DNA from: Veillonella rogosae JCM 15642
GTDB lineage: Bacteria > Bacillota > Negativicutes > Veillonellales > Veillonellaceae
DNA length: 64,000 nt
NCBI RefSeq assembly: GCF_002959775.1
Contig: NZ_PPCX01000010.1
Location: 248,001 to 312,000 of the forward strand
Reading direction: 5' to 3'
Position 1 is the first letter of the stretch. Every line of letters begins with the position of its first letter. The position numbers were made by a program, and so were the translations under genes. Shown here piece by piece: positions 16,663 to 26,168 of the stretch. A model generated the notes under the pieces. That model saw nothing but the letters and a program-made list of their open reading frames with translations, was not told where the DNA came from and did no database searches.

Positions 16663-17231
16663 TATTTAGGTAAAACCTCCTGGTTTAATGCAAAATGAGT
16701 AAATTGTGCGAGTTCTTTATGCGTATATCTGCTTAAATCGATGTGACGGTTATAGAGTAGTTCAACATCGTATATCAGATTCATCGGAATTAAATCTCTT
16801 AATAGCTTATTAACGGCATTACGTTGACGTTTAACGCCGAGAGCCACTTTAAAATGAACGTTATAGTTCTTATAATCTTCGATTATCTGATAGTTTCCTT
16901 TACCGCAAATACCGTCGAGAAGTTCTCTTAGCTTTATCTCGGTATAAGGACGTTGACCGGCAAGAGCTAATAAGATATTAAAGCGTCGGTCGTCGATCGT
17001 ATCGTCGACTTCGGGGATAATATCGAGGAGAGATTCCCATTGTTCTAAGCCATGAGATTCAGCCGTCATAATAAACTGTTCCCTAAAAATCTCGACCATC
17101 GTGTTCCATAAAGCTTGCATTTCGATGCTCTCGACTCTGTATATTTCTTGCATCTCGGCGACGTTACCCGATACCGGAACGGCAAATTCGGATAAATCGA
17201 TGATGCGTTTATAATTATCGAATACTGTCAT
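16662..17231 (-). CDS. YmfQ/Mu gp48-like tail protein (DUF2313)
   Basis: This is a 189-residue protein following baseplate J by five bases. It has the family layout: a helical N-terminus, GLEQWESLLDIIP and DDRRFNILLALAGQRPYTEI, and a C-terminal NLIYDVELLYNRHIDLSRYT. In Mu and PBSX-type phages this protein sits at the baseplate edge and helps mount the fibres. Its place between baseplate J and the fibre gene fits. Confidence 0.75.
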   Translation of the reverse strand: MTVFDNYKRIIDLSEFAVPVSGNVAEMQEIYRVESIEMQALWNTMVEIFREQFIMTAESHGLEQWESLLDIIPEVDDTIDDRRFNILLALAGQRPYTEIKLRELLDGICGKGNYQIIEDYKNYNVHFKVALGVKRQRNAVNKLLRDLIPMNLIYDVELLYNRHIDLSRYTHKELAQFTHFALNQEVLPK

Positions 17232-17236
17232 AATGA

Positions 17237-18319
17237 TTAACCTTTTATTAATGTAACAGTACCGAGTTTAGGTATTTGATTAGGCTGTAAGTCGAGGCGC
17301 TTAACTTTTTGGCCGTTAATTTTAATATCGCCTACATCGACTACTTTATCTAAATCGACGGCTAAGGAAGTTACGATAGAAGTTCTAACCGTTAAGTATT
17401 GATTCTCGTCTTGAGTCGTCCATTCTTTACGACGTGCTTTCAAACGTTCTTCGATACGCTTAGTAAGCTCTTCTTTAATTTCGTTAGGTTCATGACCGGC
17501 AGTCATTACGACCGGTATCTCGTAGTTAATAACGACTTCTTGTGCCGCTTCGACTGTAACGGTATGTCCGATCGGAGCTAAACCGTAGCCTTTACCTTTA
17601 TTTGGAGTCGGATCGAAGACATTCTGTACTTCTTTAACCAATTCTTGGGACGGCTTATTAAATTCGTTATTAATTAATACGACTTTAACAGTACCGCCAC
17701 CATTCCAGCATCGGTATATTTTAGATCCACCAGTGCCGGCAATCGTTAATACTTTTTCTTTATAATCGGCGCCGTTACCACCATAAGCTTTAGATTTTAA
17801 CGCTCGGATATAGCGTTCCCTAAAAGCTTCCGTATCTTCTTCGTCTTGGCCCGGTACTAATACTTCTTTAATTTCAGCATTTTGTAACCCAGGTATTGTA
17901 TTAATAGGTGTTATACGACCTATACAATAGTTACCTTTAGCTCCAGGAGTTTCGCATATTAATTTAAATTCGTTGTTAGATAAATCGATAACGTCTGTTA
18001 CTCGGAAGTTAATATCCTCATAATTGAATCGAGTACCGATGTCGACTGCTTGGCTAAATTTACCTTTAACTTCGGCTGTCGTAGCTTCACGAGGGACAAT
18101 ATTAAATTCGATTGCACGTAACGCTAAGAAATCGCGATCGGCTGTCTTAGCATACGTTTGTTTAATAATAGCTCTTGCCATGATGTAAGCTTCGGCAAAC
18201 TCAAACGCGGCCGGAGCTACACCATCATAAATCATAGAGCCTTCACGTTTATCGTATTTAGAGTTAACACGATATAGCATATCGGCTAATAGATTTTCGT
18301 ATGTTTTATTTTCGTACAT
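17237..18319 (-). CDS. xkdT: Baseplate J/gp47-like wedge protein (XkdT-like)
   Basis: This is a 360-residue protein. Signatures include KYDKREGSMIYDGVAPAAFE, TADRDFLALRAIEFNIVPRE, and GQDEEDTEAFRERYIRALKS followed by KAYGGNGADYKEKVL. These are the conserved steps of the Mu gp47/PBSX XkdT baseplate J family. The protein forms the baseplate wedge and triggers sheath contraction. It overlaps the upstream XkdS-like gene by one base within the tail operon. Confidence 0.88.
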   Translation of the reverse strand: MYENKTYENLLADMLYRVNSKYDKREGSMIYDGVAPAAFEFAEAYIMARAIIKQTYAKTADRDFLALRAIEFNIVPREATTAEVKGKFSQAVDIGTRFNYEDINFRVTDVIDLSNNEFKLICETPGAKGNYCIGRITPINTIPGLQNAEIKEVLVPGQDEEDTEAFRERYIRALKSKAYGGNGADYKEKVLTIAGTGGSKIYRCWNGGGTVKVVLINNEFNKPSQELVKEVQNVFDPTPNKGKGYGLAPIGHTVTVEAAQEVVINYEIPVVMTAGHEPNEIKEELTKRIEERLKARRKEWTTQDENQYLTVRTSIVTSLAVDLDKVVDVGDIKINGQKVKRLDLQPNQIPKLGTVTLIKG

Positions 18320-18735
18320 TAAACGTTAATCTCCTTACTGATATTGCTAATAACACCGTATATGGTGTCGCATGTAAATATACATAAGACTGAACCTTCG
18401 TTATTAGAAAATTCAAAGTCGTAGACATCGGTGATTCTATCGTCATGGAGTAAGGCTTCTTTAATACGTTGCTCGATAAGGGCATAAACATACGGTATAG
18501 CTTCGCCGATTAAATCTTCGAGTTCTATACCGTAGTCCCAGCTATAAATAAGATATTTATATCGTGGCGTATTAATGATTTTGTAAATTGCTTGCTTCAT
18601 GGCTTCGATATCGTCACACATGTCGAGTAATTTGTAGTCGTCTTCGTATCGCACTCTAAACGTATAAGAAGGTTCTTTCCTAATTAGAGTCGGATCGAAA
18701 ACGTCGTAGTTAGAATTAGATGGAGTAAGTGCCAT
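18319..18735 (-). CDS. xkdS: Baseplate protein XkdS-like (DUF2634)
   Basis: This 138-residue protein has PSYTFRVRYEDDYKLLDMCD, YKIINTPRYKYLIYSWDYGI and ELEDLIGE. This is the gpW/gp25-like lysozyme-inactive baseplate fold of DUF2634. In PBSX-like phages it caps the tail tube and joins it to the wedge. It sits exactly between XkdR-like and XkdT-like genes. Confidence 0.82.
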   Translation of the reverse strand: MALTPSNSNYDVFDPTLIRKEPSYTFRVRYEDDYKLLDMCDDIEAMKQAIYKIINTPRYKYLIYSWDYGIELEDLIGEAIPYVYALIEQRIKEALLHDDRITDVYDFEFSNNEGSVLCIFTCDTIYGVISNISKEINV

Positions 18736-19148
18736 TATTTAGTCGTACACCCCACATTCGGATTATATAAACGGTCTAAGGCAATATATCGTTGCCCGCC
18801 GGTTTCTTGAATTAATAGTACTTTATCGCCTACTTGCAACTGATTATGTACTAGATATTTCTTACGGCCCTTATATTCGTGGTTATGACTAGCAAATTCT
18901 GCGTAGCCACCACCACCGGACCTATTTTCTGTGATATGATCGACGGACATTTCCATAGTCCATTCACATGTGTTTTTCGTTAATACGATACGTTCTTCCG
19001 GGATCGGTAAATTAGCCCCTAACGAGATAACTAACGGGTTAACTTGTGTTACAGAGCCTATTAAAATACTTACCGGAACAGCACTATCTATCGTATTCGT
19101 AGCTATTTCTTTAAATAAATTAAGTATTTTATTATAATCGTTGTTCAT
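18735..19148 (-). CDS. xkdR: Baseplate protein XkdR-like (DUF2577)
   Basis: This 137-residue protein has SVTQVNPLVISLGANLPIPE and the C-terminal LQVGDKVLLIQETGGQRYIA, plus LDRL. Both are typical of the DUF2577/XkdR family, whose members contain an OB-like domain and act in the baseplate spike assembly. It overlaps the XkdQ-like gene start and XkdS-like gene by one base each. Confidence 0.8.
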   Translation of the reverse strand: MNNDYNKILNLFKEIATNTIDSAVPVSILIGSVTQVNPLVISLGANLPIPEERIVLTKNTCEWTMEMSVDHITENRSGGGGYAEFASHNHEYKGRKKYLVHNQLQVGDKVLLIQETGGQRYIALDRLYNPNVGCTTK

Positions 19149-20707
19149 TATTTAACACCCGTTCTTATGATTTTTACCGGAGCTACACCGTTACGGAATG
19201 CATAATTAACGTCGTTCCCTTGAATAACGTAACCACGACTAGTACTATTCCCGACGAAACCACCGTTACCGTCAGCAATAACGACGTGTTGATTATCGCC
19301 GTATACTAATATATCGCCAGCATTAGCTTGTCCAGTATATGCTTCAGAAACATAACCTTTAGCATTTAAACCGGTTTCCATATCATCGACATTATCGATC
19401 CCTTGATTATATAGATCGGCGCAATCTGCGTTATAGTAACTAGCACCGGCTAAAGCACGGTTAACACATCCATTAGAAGGATCGACCGGATAAGAAGTAC
19501 CTTCGATAGCACTCATACCAGCTTGAACTTGTGAATTAGTTGCATTCGACGTTTTAGACGCGCTAGACGAAGACTTACTAGATTTATGCTTGTTCTTGTT
19601 ATATTCTTCGATACGTTTTCTAACTTCAGCATCGCCATAATCTTTCGTTTCGATTTTAGGCTGTTGTTTGTCGAAGTAAATCAACTCTAAATCCATTCGG
19701 TGTTCATGATTTTTAAAGGTATGTTCGACTGCATTAACATATACTAATTCGTTTAACAACTGATCACCTAAATTAAAATTAACGTAGATGCCGCTACCAG
19801 GTCTTAACGATGTATCACCTAATACTCCTCTTAGTCGTAAGGTATGAGTTTTTTTAGATAAAGACTCTAACATCTTCTTCGCCTTATCGATAGCATTAAC
19901 ATCTTTCTCGTCTGGTTTATACACTTTTTGAAGTACGCCCCAGCGTTTAATGTTATCGTTACAGTATGCGCCGCCAGTACGCAACAATTCTTTCTTGTTC
20001 TTGCCTTTAACAGGCGCTTCACGTACTACTAATAATTGAGTATAGGTATTCTTATCGATCGACGATACATATTCGTAGTCTTCGACTTGAGTCTCGTCGA
20101 TCAAGACTTCGGTTATCATATCGTCCATCTCTTTTATATATAGAAGGCCTTTATCGTCGTATACGACATAGATCGGTTTATGTTTCGTCTTATCGTTAAC
20201 GGGAGATGCGATCGTCGACTTCATAAGAAGCGTCTGAATAATATCTTGTACCGTTTTATTATCGAATACATGATCGATCTTAACTTTCGTATCGACTATA
20301 TCGCCGACCTTAATGCCGAAATCGTCACATAAGGCCTTAATACGTTCCGAAGCTGTTTTCGTATTATCGAATACATAGCATCCATACGATTTTAAATATC
20401 GAAGCTGGTCGTAACATAAGACTTCGATAAATCGTGACTTGCTACGACTCTTTTCAAATACATAGCCGACGAAGATAACTTCACCGTTAACGGCGAACGT
20501 AACTTGATTCCCTTCTTCGAAATCGAGTACTTCGTCCTTAAAGACTTTAAATTTAAGTTTAGCCGGAGCAAGATCGGGACTACGATCTAACGTAACCCCG
20601 TCTTGAGGATCGATAAGGAACTCTCCTTTATCGTTTTTTATAATTAACGAATAGTCGACTAATAAAGGAGCTGGCTTAACTGTTAATGTTTGAGTAGTCG
20701 CCGCCAT
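19148..20707 (-). CDS. xkdQ: XkdQ-like tail hub protein with C-terminal CHAP/NlpC-type hydrolase
   Basis: This is a 519-residue protein. Residues 1-350 match the XkdQ/YqbQ hub family (SPDLAPAKLKFKVFKDEVLD; VEDYEYVSSIDKNTYTQLLV; LRPGSGIYVNFNLGDQLLNE). After a Ser-rich linker (HKSSKSSSSASKTSNATNSQ) comes a 120-residue cysteine-hydrolase-like domain with Cys in SNGCVNRALAG and ADCADLY, and His in YGDNQHVVIADGNGG. That Cys/His order fits a CHAP/NlpC-type peptidoglycan hydrolase. It would open the cell wall during DNA injection. XkdQ itself normally lacks this fusion. Confidence 0.78.
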   Translation of the reverse strand: MAATTQTLTVKPAPLLVDYSLIIKNDKGEFLIDPQDGVTLDRSPDLAPAKLKFKVFKDEVLDFEEGNQVTFAVNGEVIFVGYVFEKSRSKSRFIEVLCYDQLRYLKSYGCYVFDNTKTASERIKALCDDFGIKVGDIVDTKVKIDHVFDNKTVQDIIQTLLMKSTIASPVNDKTKHKPIYVVYDDKGLLYIKEMDDMITEVLIDETQVEDYEYVSSIDKNTYTQLLVVREAPVKGKNKKELLRTGGAYCNDNIKRWGVLQKVYKPDEKDVNAIDKAKKMLESLSKKTHTLRLRGVLGDTSLRPGSGIYVNFNLGDQLLNELVYVNAVEHTFKNHEHRMDLELIYFDKQQPKIETKDYGDAEVRKRIEEYNKNKHKSSKSSSSASKTSNATNSQVQAGMSAIEGTSYPVDPSNGCVNRALAGASYYNADCADLYNQGIDNVDDMETGLNAKGYVSEAYTGQANAGDILVYGDNQHVVIADGNGGFVGNSTSRGYVIQGNDVNYAFRNGVAPVKIIRTGVK

Positions 20708-21402
20708 TATTTAACTCCTTTACCGTTCTCGTATAACTGTAACGCTTGTTTACCGGCTAAATAACAAGGTACCGTTACTTTATTTAAAGCCGCTATCGCA
20801 AATAAATTATTAGTGTTACCTAACTCTTTCTTAATAACTCGTTGTAATGTCGATTTAATGCCGCCAGAAGGAGCTTCGACATTTTTATTAGGCGTCTTAG
20901 CAGATTCTCGAGTCTGTTCTGTTTTTTGTGTTTTAGTGCCGTCAGCATTTTCGGTCGTCGTTAATTTCTTAGTACCGTATGATTTCCATTCTTTTAATAC
21001 GATATCTAAGTACACGTCAAAACCATGTTGCCAGGCTTCTTCTGTATTTAAATCTTCGATAGTTACTTTCGTATTTACCATACTCAACATAGTGCCATCT
21101 GGCTTCATACGTATCACGATGAAATTAACAGGTTGTTTAGCCTTCTTCATTTTCATGATCTCATCGATATAGTAGCTTGCCTTCTTGGATTTAAATAATA
21201 AAGATTGGTTAAATGGATAATTGCTATTCGGCAACAAGAGTCTAAACGAATAATTGGTGAGGCCCATATCCTTCGGGATATTAACTTCGCCAGTACTCAA
21301 TAAATCGACTGTTTCGTTCTTATTAGAAAAAGCTATATTAAGTTGCTCTGGAGGGATCGGAATTTGAATATTGCCGATATAGAAATAATATTGACCTTTC
21401 AT
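20707..21402 (-). CDS. XkdP-like tail protein (LysM absent)
   Basis: This is a 231-residue protein. The N-terminus YFYIGNIQIPIPPEQLNIAF, GEVNIPKDMGLTNYSFR and QPVNFIVIRM matches the PBSX XkdP family, which links tape measure and hub. The usual C-terminal LysM domain is not visible. Instead a Thr/Lys-rich linker (TTTENADGTKTQKTEQTRES) leads to a helical end. It lies between tape measure and XkdQ-like genes, overlapping each by one base. Confidence 0.7.
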   Translation of the reverse strand: MKGQYYFYIGNIQIPIPPEQLNIAFSNKNETVDLLSTGEVNIPKDMGLTNYSFRLLLPNSNYPFNQSLLFKSKKASYYIDEIMKMKKAKQPVNFIVIRMKPDGTMLSMVNTKVTIEDLNTEEAWQHGFDVYLDIVLKEWKSYGTKKLTTTENADGTKTQKTEQTRESAKTPNKNVEAPSGGIKSTLQRVIKKELGNTNNLFAIAALNKVTVPCYLAGKQALQLYENGKGVK

Positions 21403-23372
21403 TAGATGACACCTCCAGTCGTAGGATTAGATTCGAGTGCTTGTTTTAGACCGGCTACGAAGTTGGTCGTGAATGCGCCGTGGTCTACGTCAGAATCGAT
21501 ATTATTATGGTTAACGACATTTAAATTAATTGTGCGGTTAGACCATTCTTTAACGGCATCTGTTAAGTAAGAACCATGAAGATTTTTAATTTCTTCGGCC
21601 GTCAACTCGATACCTTTAGCCATTTTATCGGTATTTTTAGCCGTTTTCTTAGAGTTTTTAGCAGTATCTTTAGCAGCATTCGCTACGGCATCACGTTTAT
21701 TATTGTTGTCGATATCGCTTTCTTTACCGTTAGTCCAGCTACCGTTATCTTTAAAGATATTCCCGATACGTTCTGCACCGGATTGGCCTAAATTATAACC
21801 GTAAGTAGCTTCGTTCATCGTATCGGTATAATTCATCTTATAGTCGCTAAGAGGACCGCTAGTCGTTTCTACGTGGAAGTTACCGGCTACGACATGACCG
21901 ACACCCGATAATAGATTTTTTAAGAAAGGTACTTTCGATAATACATCGATCATCGCATTAATACCTTGTACGGCATAATCGACGATATTATTCCATAAGT
22001 CACCGAATAAATTCTTAATAGCTTGTACTGGGTTTTTAAATACAGTCATTAAGAAATTAGCCCATGCAATAAACATGTTCCATACAAAAGCAATACCGTT
22101 ATGAATAACGGAGAATAAGAAGCCGAATAAACCACCGATAATTCCGACTACGCTTACCGAAGTACCGGCCCAGTCATTATAAGCATCGACTACGAGATAA
22201 ATAACGCCGATAATAGCCATAATAGCTAATGCTACCCAGGTCGCCGGACAAGCTAACATAGCAGTATTTAATTCCCATTGTGCAATAGTCGCCGCAATAG
22301 TCGAAGCTGTAGCTACGGCCCAGTTAGCGGCATATACGAGAGCAACGGTTGCTAAACCGAATAATACAGCTTTAACGATTTCACCGTTTTCTTGTAACCA
22401 ACTAAATACTTGTTGACCGACTGTTAATATTTGTTTAAATGCATACGATATTTCGTTAGCTATATTAGTAATGATCGGAGCTAAGTATTGGATATTGTTT
22501 TCGATACTATCGATAAATTGTCTGAATTCTGGTGAATTAGCTAAATCGTTAATAACGTTAAATAATGGAGCAAAGGCATATTGAGCTACTGATTTAATAT
22601 CTGTCGCCCAGTCTGCGAATGTATGAGGTAAGGAACGATAGGCTTCTTCAATTTCGGCCGCATTATCTGTCATAGCCTTCTTAATAATTTCGGCCGTAAC
22701 CTTACCTTCAGAGGCTAATTTCTTTAATTCGCCACGAGAAACGCCCATAGTTTTAGCAATGATGTTTTCAATCATCGGAGCATTTTCGGCGATACTTCTA
22801 AATTCGTCACCTTGTAATGCACCAGAAGCTAAACCTTGTGTTAACTGGATCATAGCGTTCTTCTTATTAACGCCAGTAGTACCACCGATAGCCATTACTT
22901 TGTTAATCTTTTCGGCAAAATCGATAGCTTCTTTAGGATCGGGGAATGCGTCATGAGCCGATTGTGCTAACGTCGCTACTGTTTCGGCCATCGAAGCATA
23001 TTCAGTACGGGAACGCCTTGCGGATTCATAAATTTGTTTATTTAACCCGACTACGTTGCCTTGCTCTCCGGCTACTAATTTTAATCGTGCTTGTATCGAA
23101 GCAAATTCTTGAGCGGCTTCGAATACTCCACTGATTGCATCGCCGACTTTAGCAATAGCTGCCGCCGCTATATTAGCCCCTAAAGAACCTAAGAAGATCG
23201 CTTTAAGGTTAGATAATGAACCATTTGCTTTATTGGCCGCATTACCAGTATTCGTAACTTGTTGTGCAAAACTCGACATGCCGGTCGAAGCATTACTAGC
23301 CGTTTGAGTTATATCTTTTAAGACAGGAGAAACACCGTTATTTAACTTAATCGTGTTAGATAGTATAGACAT
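21402..23372 (-). CDS. Tail tape measure protein
   Basis: This is a 656-residue protein. The N-terminal 250 residues carry the tape-measure domain (SRTEYASMAETVATLAQSAH; GTTGVNKKNAMIQLTQGLAS; GALQGDEFRSIAENAPMIE). Hydrophobic segments around residues 330-430 (ATVALVYAANWAVATASTIA; VALAIMAIIGVIYLVVDAY) can form pore helices. The length implies a fairly short contractile tail. The -1 frameshift product of the chaperone gene overlaps its start. Confidence 0.88.
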   Translation of the reverse strand: MSILSNTIKLNNGVSPVLKDITQTASNASTGMSSFAQQVTNTGNAANKANGSLSNLKAIFLGSLGANIAAAAIAKVGDAISGVFEAAQEFASIQARLKLVAGEQGNVVGLNKQIYESARRSRTEYASMAETVATLAQSAHDAFPDPKEAIDFAEKINKVMAIGGTTGVNKKNAMIQLTQGLASGALQGDEFRSIAENAPMIENIIAKTMGVSRGELKKLASEGKVTAEIIKKAMTDNAAEIEEAYRSLPHTFADWATDIKSVAQYAFAPLFNVINDLANSPEFRQFIDSIENNIQYLAPIITNIANEISYAFKQILTVGQQVFSWLQENGEIVKAVLFGLATVALVYAANWAVATASTIAATIAQWELNTAMLACPATWVALAIMAIIGVIYLVVDAYNDWAGTSVSVVGIIGGLFGFLFSVIHNGIAFVWNMFIAWANFLMTVFKNPVQAIKNLFGDLWNNIVDYAVQGINAMIDVLSKVPFLKNLLSGVGHVVAGNFHVETTSGPLSDYKMNYTDTMNEATYGYNLGQSGAERIGNIFKDNGSWTNGKESDIDNNNKRDAVANAAKDTAKNSKKTAKNTDKMAKGIELTAEEIKNLHGSYLTDAVKEWSNRTINLNVVNHNNIDSDVDHGAFTTNFVAGLKQALESNPTTGGVI

Positions 23373-23984
23373 ATTCTACTCCTGATTTATTTCGTTTTAA
23401 TTCTTTAGAGATGTGGGCCCGCTCCTGTTCTCTCATCGCGATCGAAGCAAAAATAAAATTGCGTTCTTGATCATCCATAGAATTTAATTCGAGCGGACGT
23501 ATATGTAAATCTTGGAGGGCCCTATGGTAGAGATATGCCTCGGGATTCTCCTCTATTAGTTTTTTAGTTCGTCGATATCGTTAGCTTTAACACCGGACAT
23601 TACGTCTTGTAGCGCTTTAGTTAATACTTGAGTTTCGCCAGGGTATAACATAACGCTTAATAATTCGTTAACGGAAGTAACGCCGTAAGAGTCTTGTAGT
23701 TCGGCATCGTTTAAACGAGGGAATAATACGACTTCTTCGAGGAGTTCGGCATTAAGATTTTCTTCGTTAACAGTCGTTTCTTTCTTGCCGTTCTTAAGCG
23801 TAGTACGAGAATTGCGTTTCGTGATTTCTTCGACGCGTTTAGTGCTAATAGGATGTAGTACCCATTCGATCGGAGTACCGTCTTCGTTAGTGAAGCGTTC
23901 AGATACTACGACACGAAGATCGGGTAGAGTTTTTACATTAGATTTAAAGAAACCATTTAAGGACATAGTTTTAATATCTGCCAT
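23356..23984 (-). CDS. Tail assembly chaperone, -1 frameshift fusion product
   Basis: The slippery heptamer A-AAA-AAC at 23565-23559 is followed directly by the in-frame TAA at 23558-23556. A -1 shift there continues into a 66-residue frame (LIEENPEAYLYHRALQDLHI to SGVEYVYTI) that ends inside the tape-measure start. The fused product would be about 209 residues. The frame has no start or ribosome site of its own, is free of stops, and is acidic and helical. Paired short and long chaperones made by frameshifting upstream of the tape measure are a conserved feature of tailed phages. Confidence 0.8.
23556..23984 (-). CDS. xkdN: Tail assembly chaperone XkdN-like (short form)
   Basis: This is a 142-residue protein with TMSLNGFFKSNVKTLPDLRV, HPISTKRVEEITKRNSRTTL and a C-terminal LYPGETQVLTKALQDVMSG. 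It resembles the XkdN/DUF1617-type family. It lies between tail tube and tape measure, where the chaperone always sits. It is not expected in the virion; it loads the tape measure for tube polymerisation. The last codons contain the frameshift signal for the long form. Confidence 0.78.
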   Translation of the reverse strand: MADIKTMSLNGFFKSNVKTLPDLRVVVSERFTNEDGTPIEWVLHPISTKRVEEITKRNSRTTLKNGKKETTVNEENLNAELLEEVVLFPRLNDAELQDSYGVTSVNELLSVMLYPGETQVLTKALQDVMSGVKANDIDELKN

Positions 23985-24056
23985 AGAGGGTTAATCTCCT
24001 TGTATAGAATAATAAGGAGCCATAAGGCCCCTTATCTAAGATTTACATATTATGAA

Positions 24057-24536
24057 TTAGGCTTGCATACCGTCTAATTCTTTAAAGTTTTCTGGGATTT
24101 CAAGACCTTCGAATGTGAAGTCTACGTCTTGTTCGAGGTATTTACCGTCGGCATCGGCTAACGTAAGATTAAAGTTATCGATGTTAACACCTTTAACGAT
24201 CACTGTACGATTGCCGGCTGCGGAATTAGAATCCTCGTTTGTAACTTGAAGATCGAAGTATACGTCTTTACCTTTATTCATGAAATCGAGCATAAGCTCT
24301 GTGAAGATCGGTGTATTATCGTATACAGTCATAGAGCCAGTACCTTTAGCACCGACAGATTTATTGCCTTTAGTGATGCGACCTAAAATAGCCACTTCTT
24401 CTTTAGTTTTATCGAGTTTAATCTCGATTTTTTTAGCGTTAAGCAACAAACGACGTTTACCGTTGATAGTCATGTAAGCACGAGCTTCGACTGCACGAAT
24501 AACATCATTTGGTAGCATAGTTTGAACATTTGCCAT
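24057..24536 (-). CDS. xkdM: Tail tube protein XkdM-like
   Basis: This is a 159-residue protein. ARAYMTINGKRRLLLNAKKI, LGRITKGNKSVGAKGTGSMT and DFTFEGLEIPE are the conserved strands of the PBSX XkdM/DUF2001 tube family. It forms the inner tube, pushed out on contraction. It follows the sheath gene, as in all contractile phages. Confidence 0.88.
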   Translation of the reverse strand: MANVQTMLPNDVIRAVEARAYMTINGKRRLLLNAKKIEIKLDKTKEEVAILGRITKGNKSVGAKGTGSMTVYDNTPIFTELMLDFMNKGKDVYFDLQVTNEDSNSAAGNRTVIVKGVNIDNFNLTLADADGKYLEQDVDFTFEGLEIPENFKELDGMQA

Positions 24537-24550
24537 TAATAATTAGCTCC

Positions 24551-25906
24551 TTATTTCACGTAGCAAGTAGCATACAATTTATCCATAGCGACTGTCGGGT
24601 TAATTTCGTAGTTAACGACTACGGAACCTTTTTCGTCGCCCTCTGTCGGGATTTGAACGTCTTTAGATTCAAATTCCTTAATTGCACGTACTTTAGCATA
24701 ATCTTCGAATAATTTAACGATATCGTTCCATAAAGCAATACGACCGTCTTTATCGTTAGGAGTTTTACCTAAGTAGTAGTTGTTAAATAAGCGAGCTACA
24801 TCGTATGCGGAATTATCGAGGACTCTAATAACTTGATTTAATGCGAAGTCTTTAGTGCGTTCTTTAGAGAATTTAGTAAATGTATTTACATCTGATAATA
24901 GACGAGTGTTGCCTTTAACGTTACCGGAAGCAGAATCGGCTACATTATGGAATACGATTTGGCCGCCTTTAATAAATTGTTCTAATTCGTATTGTTTATA
25001 CTGTACGTTAAAATCATATTCACCATCATATACATGGTTAGTAAGGGATCTATTAATAGGACAAGATGCTTCGGCCCCAGTTAACCAGTAGACACCAGAA
25101 CCAGGTTCAGCTGCGTGATCATTAACTTTATTAGCTAAGGAAATAACGCCTTCGTAATTAGCTTTAGTGTTGTTATAAAGACATACTTGGAATTTTTGGC
25201 CTGTCGTTTCACGAGTACGTTTAGCGAATGCGATAAATAAGTTTTGAATCGTTTGATCTGTGCCGGCATAACCTAATACGTTGAAGTAGAACGGCTCGAT
25301 CAATTCGATATATTTCTGATAGTCGGATGCTTGTACTTGAGTACCGTTAGTACCGCCATTTAAATAAGTAGCTGCTTGAGCTGTGAATGCGGACATTTCG
25401 TTAAACGTAACGAATGCATTGTTAACTAGCTCTTTAGGAGTAGCTAAACCAGTTTGTTCGTCGACTTTCTTAACGACGCCGTCAGTTTTCAAATAAGTCG
25501 TTACTGTGTATTTAGATGCGTCGTTAATATCGGCCGCTACTGCGACAGCAATATCGTTACCACGTACACCGCCACATGTAGCCGTAGCGATAGTAGATTG
25601 TGCTTTAACTGCATCGGAATTTAAACGATATAAGTATAATGTTTTAGTATTGATGAATAAGTCACGTAGACCTTTCATTTTTTCATGTGCATAGTCGTAA
25701 CCGAAGATACGAAGGGAATCCTTTTGGAATTCTTCTTGTTCGATACGTACAATTTTGCCTGTTTCGCCCCAATCTAAGGAAAGTGCCATAGTCGCATAAC
25801 CGCGATCTACGATTTCTGCGAATGGTTTTAATTTGGAGACGAAGTTGATATATGCGCCTGGCAATGTTTTATTTTGAAATAGCCAGTAACCGCCACCTAA
25901 TGCCAT
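24551..25906 (-). CDS. xkdK: Tail sheath protein XkdK-like
   Basis: This is a 451-residue protein. GGYWLFQNKTLPGAYINFVS at the N-terminus, an ATCGGVRGNDIAVAVAADI strand, and the C-terminal NQVIRVLDNSAYDVARLFNN, ending with PTVAMDKLYATCYVK, match the PBSX XkdK sheath family. The sheath surrounds the tube and contracts during injection. Its presence defines the phage as a myophage type. Confidence 0.9.
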   Translation of the reverse strand: MALGGGYWLFQNKTLPGAYINFVSKLKPFAEIVDRGYATMALSLDWGETGKIVRIEQEEFQKDSLRIFGYDYAHEKMKGLRDLFINTKTLYLYRLNSDAVKAQSTIATATCGGVRGNDIAVAVAADINDASKYTVTTYLKTDGVVKKVDEQTGLATPKELVNNAFVTFNEMSAFTAQAATYLNGGTNGTQVQASDYQKYIELIEPFYFNVLGYAGTDQTIQNLFIAFAKRTRETTGQKFQVCLYNNTKANYEGVISLANKVNDHAAEPGSGVYWLTGAEASCPINRSLTNHVYDGEYDFNVQYKQYELEQFIKGGQIVFHNVADSASGNVKGNTRLLSDVNTFTKFSKERTKDFALNQVIRVLDNSAYDVARLFNNYYLGKTPNDKDGRIALWNDIVKLFEDYAKVRAIKEFESKDVQIPTEGDEKGSVVVNYEINPTVAMDKLYATCYVK

Positions 25907-25934
25907 TGAGTAGTTCTCCTTTTATTTAAAATAA

Positions 25935-26168
25935 TTAATCGTTAAAAATTTCAACGATCGGTTTATTGAGAGTATCTTGTAGTAAAGCTTCGACCTCTTC
26001 GATGCTGTATTCGCGATCTTCGATGACAGCGGCAATTAAGTCGGCGTATTGTTTAAAACGTTCAGAAGCAATAATCACTTCTGGAGTAAAAGTAGGAACT
26101 GGAGCAGCAGTTTCTTCTACTAAAATATTAGTATCTACTACTTCTTCAGTTTGTTTCTTTCTTGGCAT
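25935..26168 (-). CDS. Small acidic protein before the tail sheath
   Basis: This is a 77-residue protein. The N-terminus is a charged tail (PRKKQTEEVVDTN) and the C-terminal half a predicted helix pair (RFKQYADLIAAVIEDREYSI, then EEVEALLQDTL). Many PBSX-like phages have a short gene here between the connector and sheath. Its start overlaps the previous cistron by 23 bases. No function is known. Confidence 0.6.
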   Translation of the reverse strand: MPRKKQTEEVVDTNILVEETAAPVPTFTPEVIIASERFKQYADLIAAVIEDREYSIEEVEALLQDTLNKPIVEIFND

